Below are positions 1-8,495 of a stretch of 64,000 nt of DNA, in pieces; within the stretch, counting starts at the first letter, position 1; every line of letters begins with the position of its first letter. The notes under the pieces were generated by a model that was given only the letters and a program-made list of their open reading frames with translations, was not told where the DNA came from and did not search any database. The position numbers and the translations under genes are program-made. Origin of the DNA: Rhodococcus sovatensis (lineage in GTDB: Bacteria; Actinomycetota; Actinomycetes; Mycobacteriales; Mycobacteriaceae); NCBI RefSeq assembly GCF_037327425.1, contig NZ_CP147846.1:4402001-4466000 (forward strand), in the 5' to 3' direction.

Positions 1-1257
1 GGCAAGAGCACAACCGATCCGTGGGCGAAGTTCCCGACCGGTAGTGCATCGGAACGAATCTGCGCAGACGCTGCCGCGCGTCTGCACCGCGATCCTCTTG
101 CGCCGACGGAGCCCCCTGCCGTGCCTACTGATATCGGCCGCACACCGAAAGGCACGGCAACGACCCAAGCGGCGCTCGGCCGCACGCTGCTGGACCTGAC
201 CCGCGAAGCGCCCGCCGCGGCAGAGCGCGTCGTCACGGTCAGTCCTGACGTCAGTTCGACGACGAACCTCGGCGGATGGGTGAACAAAGTCGGTGTCTGG
301 TCACCCACCGAGCGGCGCGACTGGTTCGAGGACGATGCCGAAACGATCATGCATTGGCGCGAGAATCCAGCCGGTCAACACATGGAACTCGGTATCGCGG
401 AAACCAACCTGGTGGGGCTGATGGGTGAGCTCGGCGCTACCTGGAGCCGGTGGGGACAGCCGCTTTTCCCCATCGGCGTCATGTACGACCCGTTCGTCGA
501 GCGCGCGCTCGAACCGTGGTCGTACGGCATCTATGCGGGCGGCCAGTCGATCCTCGTCGGCACACCGTCCGGCGTGACACTTGCTGCGGAAGGTGGTGCA
601 CACCAGTCGATCAAGACTCCGTCGATCGGAATCGAGCAGCCGGGATGCATCAGCTATGAGCCTGCCTTCGCGATCGATACCGAGTGGGCGCTCCTCGCCA
701 GCATCGCGCGACTCGGGCGTCCCGACGGCACCTCCGCGTATCTCCGGCTGTCCACGAGGCCGGTCGATCAGACATTGGCCGATGTTCCGACGGATCCTGC
801 TGCGCGAGAACGTCGCCGACGACAGGTGGTCGCGGGCGGGTATCCGCTCGTTCGCCGACCCGATGCCGTTGTCACCATCGTGTCGATGGGCGCACTGATG
901 ACCGAAGCGCTGGAATCAGCGGCGAGACTCGACCGAATCGGCGTCGTGGCCGACGTCCTGTGCATCACGAGCCCCGGACTTCTGTGGGATGCAGTGCAGG
1001 CACGAAACGGACGTGGCGACGCCCCGAGCTGGATCCTCGACCAGCTCTTCCCGGCAGAACGCGCGACACCCATGGTGACGGTGCTCGACGGCCACCCGCA
1101 CACACTTGCATTCTTGTCGACGGTGAACCGTGTCGCGTCGATATCGTTGGGTGTGAGCATGTTCGGTCAGGTCGGGTCGCTCGACGAGGTCTATCGGTAT
1201 CACGGCATCGACACCGATTCGATCGTGCGCGCCGGCCTGGACGTCATCGGCAGGTGA
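1..1257 (+). CDS. AceE-type 2-oxo acid dehydrogenase E1, C-terminal part (partial at left edge)
   Basis: The frame is open from base 1, so only the last 418 residues of the protein are visible and the start lies outside the window. The visible part has the transketolase pyrimidine-binding and C-terminal domains of the homodimeric E1 family (AceE/MdeB type). SPDVSSTTNLGGW followed by VNKVGVW is a hallmark stretch of that family. Such enzymes decarboxylate a 2-oxo acid with thiamine diphosphate and pass the acyl group to a lipoyl E2. The neighbouring amino-acid decarboxylase suggests a catabolic 2-oxo acid rather than central pyruvate as substrate, but this is inference. Its 3' end overlaps the convergent DapA-like gene by 58 bases. 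Confidence 0.8.
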   Translation, partial: GKSTTDPWAKFPTGSASERICADAAARLHRDPLAPTEPPAVPTDIGRTPKGTATTQAALGRTLLDLTREAPAAAERVVTVSPDVSSTTNLGGWVNKVGVWSPTERRDWFEDDAETIMHWRENPAGQHMELGIAETNLVGLMGELGATWSRWGQPLFPIGVMYDPFVERALEPWSYGIYAGGQSILVGTPSGVTLAAEGGAHQSIKTPSIGIEQPGCISYEPAFAIDTEWALLASIARLGRPDGTSAYLRLSTRPVDQTLADVPTDPAARERRRRQVVAGGYPLVRRPDAVVTIVSMGALMTEALESAARLDRIGVVADVLCITSPGLLWDAVQARNGRGDAPSWILDQLFPAERATPMVTVLDGHPHTLAFLSTVNRVASISLGVSMFGQVGSLDEVYRYHGIDTDSIVRAGLDVIGR

Positions 1258-2129
1258 GGGAGTGTCGCCGCTAGGCGCTGCACGTGCTCCTGCGGCGACT
1301 CGAGGAGCGGAAGTCGCACTGCCGCAGCGTCGATGATACCGAGCGCGTGCAGTGCGACCTTTGCCATGATTGCCCCCTGGGATGTCCTCATGACTGCATC
1401 GGTGAACGGCAGCAGTCCCCGCTGTAGACGACGAGCCGATTCGAGATCGCCGTCACGGACCAGTTGTATGAGTTCGGCGTTCTGCTCTGCCACGATGTTT
1501 CCCACGACGCTGACGAGCCCCGCCGCACCGATGGCAAGGTACGGCAAGTTCAGCTCGTCGATTCCACAGTAATAGTCGAGCGAAGTCCGAGACATCATCG
1601 ACATAGCCTCGAACAGATCGCCTTTCGCGTCTTTGACTGCGCGAATGTTCGGGTGTCCCGCAAGTTCGACGAGTGTCGCCGGGTCCATCGCGGTCCCAGC
1701 GCGCGCGGGGACGTCGTAGAGCATCACCGGCAGATCCGTCGCATCCGCCACCGCCATGCAATGAGCAACGATTCCGGCCTGCGTCGGCCGCGAGTAGTAC
1801 GGGCAGACGACCAGCAGTGCATCCGCCCCCGCCGACTGAGCCCGACGAGCTCGCGCGACACTGGATGCAGTGTCGTTGGTGCCGACTCCTGCGATCACCC
1901 GTGCTCGGCCGTTCGCCTTCGCCGCTACCGATTCGATCAGCGCCGCCGTCTCGGTCTCGGTGAGCGTGGGTGCCTCACCTGCTGTGCCTGCCACGACGAT
2001 GCCGTCGCACCGGGTGGCAATCAAGTGCTCGACGAGCTGGTCCAGGCTGGATTCATCCAGACCGTGCCCGGCACCCATCGGCGTGACCATGGCGACGAGG
2101 TTGGATCCGAAGAGCTGTTCACTGTTCAT
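1200..2129 (-). CDS. DapA-family dihydrodipicolinate synthase-like lyase
   Basis: The product is a 309-residue class I aldolase-like TIM barrel. It carries the family pattern GTAGEAPTLT near residue 50, the catalytic tyrosine in PYYSRP and the Schiff-base lysine in AVKDAKGD. Family members condense pyruvate with an aldehyde or cleave 2-oxo acids. Biosynthetic DapA of actinobacteria usually sits beside dapB or rnj, so this copy is more likely a catabolic paralogue (inference). It starts at ATG 2129, divergent from a LysR regulator across 72 bp that hold a perfect palindrome. The long 3' overlap with the E1 gene on the other strand is unusual but both reading frames look intact. Confidence 0.82.
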   Translation of the reverse strand: MNSEQLFGSNLVAMVTPMGAGHGLDESSLDQLVEHLIATRCDGIVVAGTAGEAPTLTETETAALIESVAAKANGRARVIAGVGTNDTASSVARARRAQSAGADALLVVCPYYSRPTQAGIVAHCMAVADATDLPVMLYDVPARAGTAMDPATLVELAGHPNIRAVKDAKGDLFEAMSMMSRTSLDYYCGIDELNLPYLAIGAAGLVSVVGNIVAEQNAELIQLVRDGDLESARRLQRGLLPFTDAVMRTSQGAIMAKVALHALGIIDAAAVRLPLLESPQEHVQRLAATLPHLPMTSRPARTIESVSMP

Positions 2130-2177
2130 TCGCTGATTGTGCGCACTCTAAAACCACTGGTCCAGCGATACTTATTT

Positions 2178-2189
2178 CGCAATATTGCG
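2178..2189. promoter_or_regulatory. Palindromic operator CGCAATATTGCG between DapA-like gene and LysR gene
   Basis: A perfect 12-bp palindrome lies in the 72-bp divergent intergenic space, 13 bp before the LysR ATG. Flanking TTT and TAA give a wider T-rich/A-rich shape consistent with a LysR-type T-N11-A box. It probably binds the adjacent LysR protein and controls both directions. Confidence 0.6.
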
Positions 2190-2201
2190 TAATCTTGCTT
2201 G

Positions 2202-3098
2202 ATGATCGAAGTTGCCGCACTGCACGCTCTGCGCTCGGTTGCCGCTCTAGGGACCATGGCGCGGGCAGCCCACGAACTTGGATTCACCGCGTCCGCGGTG
2301 TCGCAGCAAATCAAACGATTGGAACGCCAAGTCGGAGTCGAGGTACTCGCACCTGCGGGTCGAGGAGTCGTGCTGACGCCGGCTGGACAGGCCCTCGTCG
2401 ACTCATCCCCCGACGTGTTCGACGCCCTGGAGCGGTGCGCGGAGGCTGCGCGGTCCGTCGCCGAAGGCGCTCCGCGGGGCACCCTGCGCGTCGTCGCTTT
2501 CTCGACCGCCATTCGCGGTCTCCTGGCGTCGGCGGTGGGCAGGCTGGCGAGCGAGTGTCCAGATCTCGAAATCCGAATTAGCGAACAGGATCCCGATCGC
2601 GCCGTGCACAGCGTCGATACTGGATCCGCCGATGTCGCACTGGTCCACGACGCGGACGGTCTGCCCGCACCGATGCCTTTCTCGCTCGATCGGAGCCTCG
2701 TACACACCGACTTCGGCGACATCGTCGTGCATCGGCGGCATCCCCTCGCGCAGTTCACTGTGCCGCTGACTCCAGCTGCACTACAGGGCAATGAATGGGT
2801 GACTAGTCCGCCGGGAACTGTTTGCCACCAATGGTTTCGACGCCTGGTCGCGGATCTTCCCGAGGCCCCTGACGTTCGACATCTCGTCGACGACTTCTCC
2901 AGCCAACTCTCGTTGGTCGCATCCGCGAATGTCGTCGCCCTCATCCCCCGCCTCGCCCGCCCGCCCCTCGGAGATGATCTTGTCGCACTGGCACTGCAGC
3001 GGCCACCGACGCGAGAGGTTCATGCAGCGTGGCGTCGTAGCGCAGAGTCGAGCCCGTCGATCCGAGCACTCGTCGCCGAATTGTCTGGCGAGGCGTGA
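2202..3098 (+). CDS. LysR-family transcriptional regulator
   Basis: The 298-residue protein has an N-terminal winged helix-turn-helix (residues about 2-60, with AAHELGFTASAVSQQIKRLE) and a periplasmic-binding-protein-like effector domain after it. The ATG at 2202 is preferred to the TTG just before it. It sits between a DapA-like lyase transcribed the other way and a dialkylglycine decarboxylase 90 bp downstream on the same strand. In Burkholderia cepacia dgdA is controlled by the LysR protein DgdR, so a similar control of both neighbours is a reasonable inference. The small-molecule effector cannot be read from the sequence. Confidence 0.87.
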   Translation: MIEVAALHALRSVAALGTMARAAHELGFTASAVSQQIKRLERQVGVEVLAPAGRGVVLTPAGQALVDSSPDVFDALERCAEAARSVAEGAPRGTLRVVAFSTAIRGLLASAVGRLASECPDLEIRISEQDPDRAVHSVDTGSADVALVHDADGLPAPMPFSLDRSLVHTDFGDIVVHRRHPLAQFTVPLTPAALQGNEWVTSPPGTVCHQWFRRLVADLPEAPDVRHLVDDFSSQLSLVASANVVALIPRLARPPLGDDLVALALQRPPTREVHAAWRRSAESSPSIRALVAELSGEA

Positions 3099-3188
3099 CG
3101 TTCGTGCCTACGAGGTTCGTCGCGCAGGTCTATCCTGTGGACGTTCGCACTACGGCCGTCACCGGTCGACCACAACCGAGGAGACGCC

Positions 3189-4493
3189 GTGAGCACCGAC
3201 AGCTTCTGGGACGACGCCGATCGCCACCTCGTTCGCTACGGCGCTAGCTTCACCCCACGCATCATCGAGCGCGCAGCAGGGGCGTACGTGTACGACAGTG
3301 AGGGTCGCGCAATCCTCGACTTCACCTCGGGCCAGATGAGTGCGGTGCTCGGGCACTCGCACCCCGACATCGTCAGAGCGGTGTCCGAGTCGGTGGCAAC
3401 ACTCGACCACCTGTTCAGCGGAATGTTGAGCAGGCCGGTGGTGGATTTGGCGAAGAAGCTTGCGGCAACCCTGCCGGCGGAGCTGAGCAGGACACTGCTG
3501 CTGACGACCGGTGCCGAGGCCAACGAAGCTGCACTCAAGATGGCGAAGCTCTACACGGGTGGATACGAGGTCGTCTCGTTCGACCGGTCCTGGCACGGCA
3601 TGACCTCCGGTGCCGCAGCAGCAACCTTCTCAGCCGGCCGCCGCGGGTACGGCCCTACGATGCCGGGCAACCTGACACTTCCGACGCCGGACTCCTATCG
3701 CCCACAATTCCGGTATTCCGACGGCTCGTACGACTGGGAAACCGAACTGGCATATGGCTTCTCATTGGTGGACAGACAGTCGACCGGCGCTCTCGCGGCC
3801 TGCCTGGTGGAACCGATTCTGTCGTCCGGAGGCATCATCGATCCGCCTCTCGGCTACCTCGCGCGTCTGAAGGAGCTGTGTGTCGAGCGTGGGATGCTGC
3901 TCATCCTCGACGAAGCCCAGACCGGTCTCGGGCGGACCGGTCAGATGTATGCGTTCGAGCGTGATGGCGTGGTCCCGGACATTCTGACGCTGTCGAAGAC
4001 ACTCGGCGCCGGCCTTCCGGTGGCGGCCGTCGTCACCGGGGACAGCATCGAGGAGACGTGTCGCGAGCGCGGGTTCCTGTTCCTCACCACGCATGCGTCC
4101 GATCCCCTGGCCGCTACTGTTGCCAACACCGTTCTCGACGTCATCGAACGCGAAAGCCTGGTCGAACGTGCCGCGAAGTTGGGCGAGCAGCTCGTGGATC
4201 GACTCGACGCCTTGCGCGATACCTACGAGGTCGTCGGCGATGTCCGAGGCCGCGGACTGCTGCGAGGGATCGAGTTCGTCACCGACAAGGCAAGCAAGGC
4301 CCCCGCCGACGCCCTGGGCCAAGCTGTGACGACTGCGTGCCTCGAGCGCGGGCTGCACCTCAACATCGTGCAGTTACCCGGTATGGGTGGCATCTTCCGA
4401 ATCGCGCCCCCGTTGACGACGAGTGAGGACGAACTACACGACGGAATCGACATCCTCGACGCGTCCATCAAGGCAGTTCTCGCAGCTTCGTGA
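3189..4493 (+). CDS. dgdA: 2,2-dialkylglycine decarboxylase (class III aminotransferase)
   Basis: The 434-residue PLP enzyme resembles Burkholderia cepacia DgdA throughout. Examples are FTSGQMSAVLGHSHPDI near residue 46, LLTTGAEANEAALKMAK, the aspartate motif LILDEAQTGLGRTG and the PLP lysine in LSKTLGAGLPVAA. The known enzyme decarboxylates dialkyl amino acids such as 2-aminoisobutyrate to a ketone and then transaminates pyruvate to alanine. The GTG start at 3189 begins the conserved N-terminus. The neighbouring LysR gene is the likely regulator. The stop codon lies in the first copy of a 15-bp tandem duplication. Substrate range is inferred from family similarity. Confidence 0.9.
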   Translation: MSTDSFWDDADRHLVRYGASFTPRIIERAAGAYVYDSEGRAILDFTSGQMSAVLGHSHPDIVRAVSESVATLDHLFSGMLSRPVVDLAKKLAATLPAELSRTLLLTTGAEANEAALKMAKLYTGGYEVVSFDRSWHGMTSGAAAATFSAGRRGYGPTMPGNLTLPTPDSYRPQFRYSDGSYDWETELAYGFSLVDRQSTGALAACLVEPILSSGGIIDPPLGYLARLKELCVERGMLLILDEAQTGLGRTGQMYAFERDGVVPDILTLSKTLGAGLPVAAVVTGDSIEETCRERGFLFLTTHASDPLAATVANTVLDVIERESLVERAAKLGEQLVDRLDALRDTYEVVGDVRGRGLLRGIEFVTDKASKAPADALGQAVTTACLERGLHLNIVQLPGMGGIFRIAPPLTTSEDELHDGIDILDASIKAVLAAS

Positions 4494-4513
4494 GTGACAG
4501 CTTCGTGAGTGAC
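4484..4513. repeat. 15-bp tandem duplication at the dgdA stop codon
   Basis: Two perfect copies of AGCTTCGTGAGTGAC lie head to tail. The first contains the dgdA stop codon TGA (4491-4493), so the second is non-coding. This looks like a simple replication-slippage duplication. Confidence 0.9.
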
Positions 4514-4514
4514 G

Positions 4515-4982
4515 CTAGGGCCCCGTGGCGCCCCCGTACGTAGCGATCTTGTATTCGGTTGCCAACAAGGATAATTGAAGCTCCCGTATCTGCCGACGGA
4601 TGGTGTCGCGGTGTTCGACGAGGATGTCGAGCCGTTCCGGGACAGTAACGTCCCCGCGGTCGACGAGATCGACGTATTGCTGCAGGTCCCGCATAGGCAT
4701 GCCCGACAAGCGCATTCGCGAGAGAAATACGAGCCTACGCACCGCCGCGGCGTCGTACTGCCGGTGACCGTGCGAATCGCGGTCCACCTCGATCAGACCG
4801 CATCTCTCGTAGTAGCGCAGCGTGTGCGGTGAAAGATCGAGCAGTTCGGCCACCTCGGAGATAGCGAGAGGATCGGTTACCTCACCCGGATCGATCAGCC
4901 CGTGAACGATGTCCATCGTCATCGGTGTGTCCGCTGCAGCCAGCGCTGCCAGCGCCTTACCCATCAAATCCACGGTCGCCAT
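4515..4982 (-). CDS. MerR-family transcriptional regulator
   Basis: The 155-residue protein has an N-terminal extension of about 38 residues. A MerR DNA-binding domain follows (LAISEVAELLDLSPHTLRYYERCGLIEVDRDSHGHRQYD) and then a coiled-coil helix. No cysteine pattern typical of metal sensors is visible, so it belongs to the organic-ligand or redox-insensitive branch of the family. It is convergent with dgdA, only 21 bp away, and its target is unknown. A divergent aldo/keto reductase or transporter partner, common for this branch, is not adjacent. Confidence 0.82.
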   Translation of the reverse strand: MATVDLMGKALAALAAADTPMTMDIVHGLIDPGEVTDPLAISEVAELLDLSPHTLRYYERCGLIEVDRDSHGHRQYDAAAVRRLVFLSRMRLSGMPMRDLQQYVDLVDRGDVTVPERLDILVEHRDTIRRQIRELQLSLLATEYKIATYGGATGP

Positions 4983-5042
4983 GACTCGAAGGTAGCCCTG
5001 GTTCGCGCTTCACACCGGCCGGGACAGTCACATTCGAGGGTG

Positions 5043-5138
5043 TCAGTCCTCGGATATCAGCCGATAGATCACATACGCCGCGAACCACGCCGTCATACCG
5101 ATGCACAGCACAAGCAAGACATCGAAGACCACTACCAA
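5043..5138 (-). CDS. 31-residue single-span membrane peptide, divergent from TetR gene
   Basis: A TTG start at 5138 is preceded by a strong ribosome-binding site (GGAGG, 6-nt spacing). The peptide of 31 residues is almost entirely one membrane helix (MVVVFDVLLVLCIGMTAW, then FAAYVIYRLI) ending in the acidic SED. A longer frame to 5294 exists but its upstream part is Arg/Ser-rich and runs through the TetR operators, so the short start is preferred. The gene is divergent from the TetR gene and shares its promoter region, so TetR probably represses it. No family was recognised. Possible roles are a transporter accessory peptide or a membrane stress peptide. Confidence 0.55.
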   Translation of the reverse strand: MVVVFDVLLVLCIGMTAWFAAYVIYRLISED

Positions 5139-5173
5139 ATCCCACCTCCATGCGAAAGGACATCGCCAGAAAC

Positions 5174-5189
5174 TTCTCCACGCGGAGAA
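5174..5189. promoter_or_regulatory. TetR operator 1 (TTCTCC-N4-GGAGAA)
   Basis: This is a perfect inverted repeat with 6-bp arms. It lies between the small membrane-peptide gene and the TetR gene, and its left part also forms an 11-bp inverted repeat (CTTCTCCACGC 5173-5183 with GCGTGGAGAAG 5213-5223) with operator 2. Confidence 0.65.
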
Positions 5190-5205
5190 TTCTGACCTAC
5201 GGTAT

Positions 5206-5223
5206 CTTCTCTGCGTGGAGAAG
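5206..5223. promoter_or_regulatory. TetR operator 2 (CTTCTC-N6-GAGAAG) over the start codon
   Basis: This second perfect inverted repeat is about three helical turns from operator 1. It covers the GTG start of the TetR gene (5215), which has no good ribosome-binding site. The TetR mRNA may therefore be leaderless, with tight autorepression at its own start site. Confidence 0.6.
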
Positions 5224-5712
5224 TCGACTCGGGACGCACTGCTGGATGCCGGGCTCGATCTGCTCGGGCGAGTCGGTTTCCGCGGATGGTCCATGCGGGG
5301 CGTGGAGGACGAGGCGGGCGTTCCTCACGGATCAGCGCGTCACCACTTCGCCAACCAGCATGGGCTGGTTCTGAACATGGTGCGACACTTGCTCAGCGGG
5401 GACCGTCCTCGCCCCGGAGAGACACCGCAGGATCGAATTGCGCGATGGATCGAGCCGGAGCTGGGACGGACTCGGGCTCGGTACGAACTGATTGTTGCTT
5501 CCTTTCACGATGCCGAACTTGCAGCGGAGCTGGTTCGTGGCCGGGACCAGTTGATCACCGCCGTGATCGAAGAGACCGGTATCGCTGCAGCCGATGCAGC
5601 CGAATTCGCTGCAGCGATGGACGGTTTACTCTTGGACGCGCTACTTCGCAGACAAGGGCCGAACTCGATCGACGCACGAAAGATCATGGATCTGTTCCGA
5701 CACACACGGTGA
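5215..5712 (+). CDS. TetR-family transcriptional regulator
   Basis: From GTG 5215 the protein has 165 residues. The TetR DNA-binding domain occupies about residues 4-50 (DALLDAGLDLLGRVGFRGWSM then VEDEAGVPHGSARHHF). The remainder is the helical ligand domain. A longer frame back to 5101 reads through the operator region and is not conserved-looking, so it is rejected. Two palindromes overlap or precede the start, which indicates autoregulation and control of the divergent 31-residue membrane peptide. It is convergent with an aldo/keto reductase 10 bp away. The ligand is unknown. Confidence 0.83.
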   Translation: MEKSTRDALLDAGLDLLGRVGFRGWSMRGVEDEAGVPHGSARHHFANQHGLVLNMVRHLLSGDRPRPGETPQDRIARWIEPELGRTRARYELIVASFHDAELAAELVRGRDQLITAVIEETGIAAADAAEFAAAMDGLLLDALLRRQGPNSIDARKIMDLFRHTR

Positions 5713-5722
5713 CAGCACCGAA

Positions 5723-6796
5723 CTACCAGCGAACCGGGCTACGCGGACGGGTTCGGGTTTCTCCGTGCGCGACGCCGCGCACCATCGGCCTCATCAGGAA
5801 CTCGTGTGGGAATCCGAGATCCACGGCGCTGGCTTCGTCGAGTCGCTGCAGGTGCTCGTCGTCGAATTCGATCTCGAGCGCACCAAGATTGTCCTGCAAC
5901 TGTTCTGGCGTACGGGCACCGATCAGCGAACTGACCACCGCCGGATTCTGGAGCGTCCAGGCGAGGGCGATTCGCGCTGCGGTCTGGCCGGTTTCTCGTG
6001 CGATCTCGGCGACGACGTCCGATATTCCCAGGCCTCGGGCGGTCAATGTCCGGTTCGCTACCGCGTGTTCGCGGCGGGTGCCACCCGGGACGTCGGACCC
6101 AGGAGCTATCAGGTCCGCGGTGGTGTACTTGCCAGTGAGCACGCCGCCGCCCAATGGCGCCCATGGGATCACGCCGAGACCCAGTTCTGCAGCCATCGGA
6201 ATCAGGTCACGTTCGGTCGATCGCTCGATGAGGCTGTACTCGACTTGCAGGGCCGCAAGCGTGGGCCAACCCCGAAGCTCGGCGATGGTCTGCATTCGAG
6301 ATACCTCCCACGCAGGTGTGTCGGAAATGCCCAGGTAGAGGACCTTGCCACTACGGACCAGCTCTCCCATCGCGGCGATGATCTCGTCGGCGGGGGTGAG
6401 TCCATCCCACGCGTGGAGATACAGCAGGTCGATGTAGTCCGTTCCGAGGTTTCGGAGACTGGCTTCGACGGATCCGATCAGACTCTTGCGATTGCCGCCG
6501 CCCGCATTGGGGTCGGTCGGATTGCGTGTTCCCGAATATTTCGTCGCGATCACCACCGACTCCCGACGGCCCCGAACGAACTCGCCGAGATACTGCTCGG
6601 ACTGGCCGTCGGTGTAGATGCTGGCGGTATCGACCATATTGCCGCCGGCCTCGACGTATGCGTCGAAGATCTTCTGTGATGTTTCCTTGTCAGCTCCCCA
6701 ACCCCAAGCGTCGCCGAATGTCATGGTTCCCAGCGATAGTGGTGAAACGCGTAGCCCGGATCGTCCTAGCAACCGGTACTCGTCCAAAGTTGTCAT
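5723..6796 (-). CDS. Aldo/keto reductase
   Basis: The 357-residue protein is a typical NADP-dependent aldo/keto reductase of the YajO/Tas type. It has the N-terminal LGRSGLRVSPLSLGTMTFG, the catalytic tyrosine region VDTASIYTDGQSEQYLGE, the lysine in VIATKYSG, and the histidine in LLYLHAWDG. The C-terminal half carries the cofactor signature SSLIGARTPEQLQDNL. It reduces aldehydes or ketones of unknown identity in the cytoplasm. The start is ATG 6796. It is divergent from an XRE-family regulator with 128 bp between them, and that regulator may control it. Confidence 0.88.
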   Translation of the reverse strand: MTTLDEYRLLGRSGLRVSPLSLGTMTFGDAWGWGADKETSQKIFDAYVEAGGNMVDTASIYTDGQSEQYLGEFVRGRRESVVIATKYSGTRNPTDPNAGGGNRKSLIGSVEASLRNLGTDYIDLLYLHAWDGLTPADEIIAAMGELVRSGKVLYLGISDTPAWEVSRMQTIAELRGWPTLAALQVEYSLIERSTERDLIPMAAELGLGVIPWAPLGGGVLTGKYTTADLIAPGSDVPGGTRREHAVANRTLTARGLGISDVVAEIARETGQTAARIALAWTLQNPAVVSSLIGARTPEQLQDNLGALEIEFDDEHLQRLDEASAVDLGFPHEFLMRPMVRGVAHGETRTRPRSPVRW

Positions 6797-6924
6797 CGCA
6801 GCCCTTTCGTCGGTGTGTCGGTCCCACCGACCGTGCCCTCTCCGCCATGTTCGGGGAAGGGCGTGAGTATCCTGGGAAGTTCAGTACCAGGCTGATTGCC
6901 GCAGTCTCGCCTAGCCTGGAGAGC

Positions 6925-7794
6925 GTGAATCAGACGCCGCCATCCATCGCACGTCAGGAGCTGGCGGCATTCCTGCGCAAACGGCGCGAAGCGCTACAAC
7001 CTGCAGATGTGGGGCTCCCGCCGCGCATCAGTTCGACGCGGACACCAGGGCTTCGACGCGAAGAGGTAGCAGCGCTCGCGGGAGTGAGCGTCGACTACCT
7101 GATTCGACTGGAGCAGGCACGCGAGGTTCGGCCGTCACCGCAGGTAGTTCGGTCGTTGTCCGTCGCACTGAAGCTGACGACCGATCAGACCGGATACCTA
7201 TTCACTCTCGCCGGGCACCGACTGCCGGAGCGATCCACCCGCCCGAACGTGCCCAGCGGACTTGCACAGCTGGTTCTCGACGTCAGCCCCCTGCCCGCCA
7301 TGGTCCTGAACCATCGCCTCGACATCCTGGCCTGGAACGACGTCATGGCCACGCTGTTGCTCGACCTCGGTGACCAATCCGATCAAGATCGCAACGTCCT
7401 GCGAATGTGTTTCCTGGACAGTCGCTTCGACGGCTTCTACGGGCAGCGCGACGACGTCGTCCGGGGTGCTGTCGCCGATCTGCGTGCAGCCTGGGCGGGT
7501 CATGCGCACGACGACGAGTTGGCACGACTCATCCAGGAACTCGAAGAAGGCAGCGACGAGTTCGCGCGCTACTGGCGCTCACGCGAAGTCTCGGTACGGG
7601 CACAGGGCGACAAGCCGATGGACCACCCTATCGTCGGGCCCGTCACCGTGAGCTTCGACGTACTCAACCCGCTCGGAGACCCTGATCTTCGCCTCATCAT
7701 CTACCGAGCTGCCGACCCCCGATCACAGTCTGCGCTCGACGAACTCGCACGCATCTCCGAACAGCGAAGCAAGCGACATCTGCGGACGATCTGA
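6925..7794 (+). CDS. XRE-family regulator with MmyB-like ligand domain
   Basis: From GTG 6925 the protein has 289 residues. The N-terminal helix-turn-helix reads LGLRREEVAALAGVSVDYLIRLEQ-like (residues about 38-60). It is followed by the MmyB/PAS-like domain typical of actinobacterial regulators (LAWNDVMATLLLDLG, PDLRLIIYRAADPRS). Such proteins often control a divergent oxidoreductase, here an aldo/keto reductase. An upstream extension of the frame to 6526 only mirrors that neighbour and is not counted. The gene ends 1 bp before the stop of the convergent glycolipid-binding-like gene. Confidence 0.85.
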   Translation: MNQTPPSIARQELAAFLRKRREALQPADVGLPPRISSTRTPGLRREEVAALAGVSVDYLIRLEQAREVRPSPQVVRSLSVALKLTTDQTGYLFTLAGHRLPERSTRPNVPSGLAQLVLDVSPLPAMVLNHRLDILAWNDVMATLLLDLGDQSDQDRNVLRMCFLDSRFDGFYGQRDDVVRGAVADLRAAWAGHAHDDELARLIQELEEGSDEFARYWRSREVSVRAQGDKPMDHPIVGPVTVSFDVLNPLGDPDLRLIIYRAADPRSQSALDELARISEQRSKRHLRTI

Positions 7795-7795
7795 G

Positions 7796-8401
7796 TCAGG
7801 CTCCAACCGGTTCGCGCGTTGCCAGTCCGGGATAGTCGAGGATCAATCCTGTTTCGTCGTAGTGCAAGTCGGCTGTGAAGTCGAACCGAGGTGCGGTGTA
7901 CGCGCAGGAAAACCGGGACGCACCGATGACCGGGATGTCGTAGGTCTGATCCAAGACACCGGCCGTGCAGTCAAGTTGCACGTACGCCGCCTTCACCGCG
8001 TACGTACCCGGATTCTCGACGAGCCTATGGATGGGAAGGGTATTGGTCACGAGGGAAGCTTCGAGATCGATATCGATGCAGCCCGCGAGATCCGGCCGGG
8101 CCCTCCCGTCGACGGTCCAACCGCCTCCCTCGTCTCGTAGGAGTTGGGTCGTCCGCGTCGCCACGCGGGTGTGTGTCTCGATGGTGGCCTCGCGGGTCTT
8201 CCAGTTCTCGTCGACGCTGACGCTGTAGGTCACTGCGTAGCCGACCCCGTCTTCCACGATCAGACTGTTTCCCCACAGCCGGGTCATGCCGTCTCTGTTG
8301 CTGGTCGAGAAGTGCGCGATCTCGAATCCGGCTCGGAGTCCGAGATGCCTCCACGCTGCGGTCGCAGGGAGTGCAGCGAGCCGACTCGTGTCGATTTCCA
8401 T
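7796..8401 (-). CDS. Putative glycolipid-binding family protein (DUF1089-like)
   Basis: The 201-residue protein resembles the putative glycolipid-binding family. The sequence is soluble, without a signal peptide or membrane helix, and rich in beta strands (VGYAVTYSVSVDENWKTREA). ATG 8401 is chosen because it follows AGGAGA with good spacing; an upstream TTG is rejected. It is an actinobacterial protein of unknown cellular role and is convergent with the XRE regulator. The family assignment rests on overall resemblance, not on catalytic residues. Confidence 0.65.
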   Translation of the reverse strand: MEIDTSRLAALPATAAWRHLGLRAGFEIAHFSTSNRDGMTRLWGNSLIVEDGVGYAVTYSVSVDENWKTREATIETHTRVATRTTQLLRDEGGGWTVDGRARPDLAGCIDIDLEASLVTNTLPIHRLVENPGTYAVKAAYVQLDCTAGVLDQTYDIPVIGASRFSCAYTAPRFDFTADLHYDETGLILDYPGLATREPVGA

Positions 8402-8495
8402 CGTGCGGTCTCCTTTTCCGTCCAATGAACAGCATGCCGCGCAGATCCGTGGAAACCTATCGAGCAGGTCTTCGGGTCAATCGGAGTGGGGGCAC

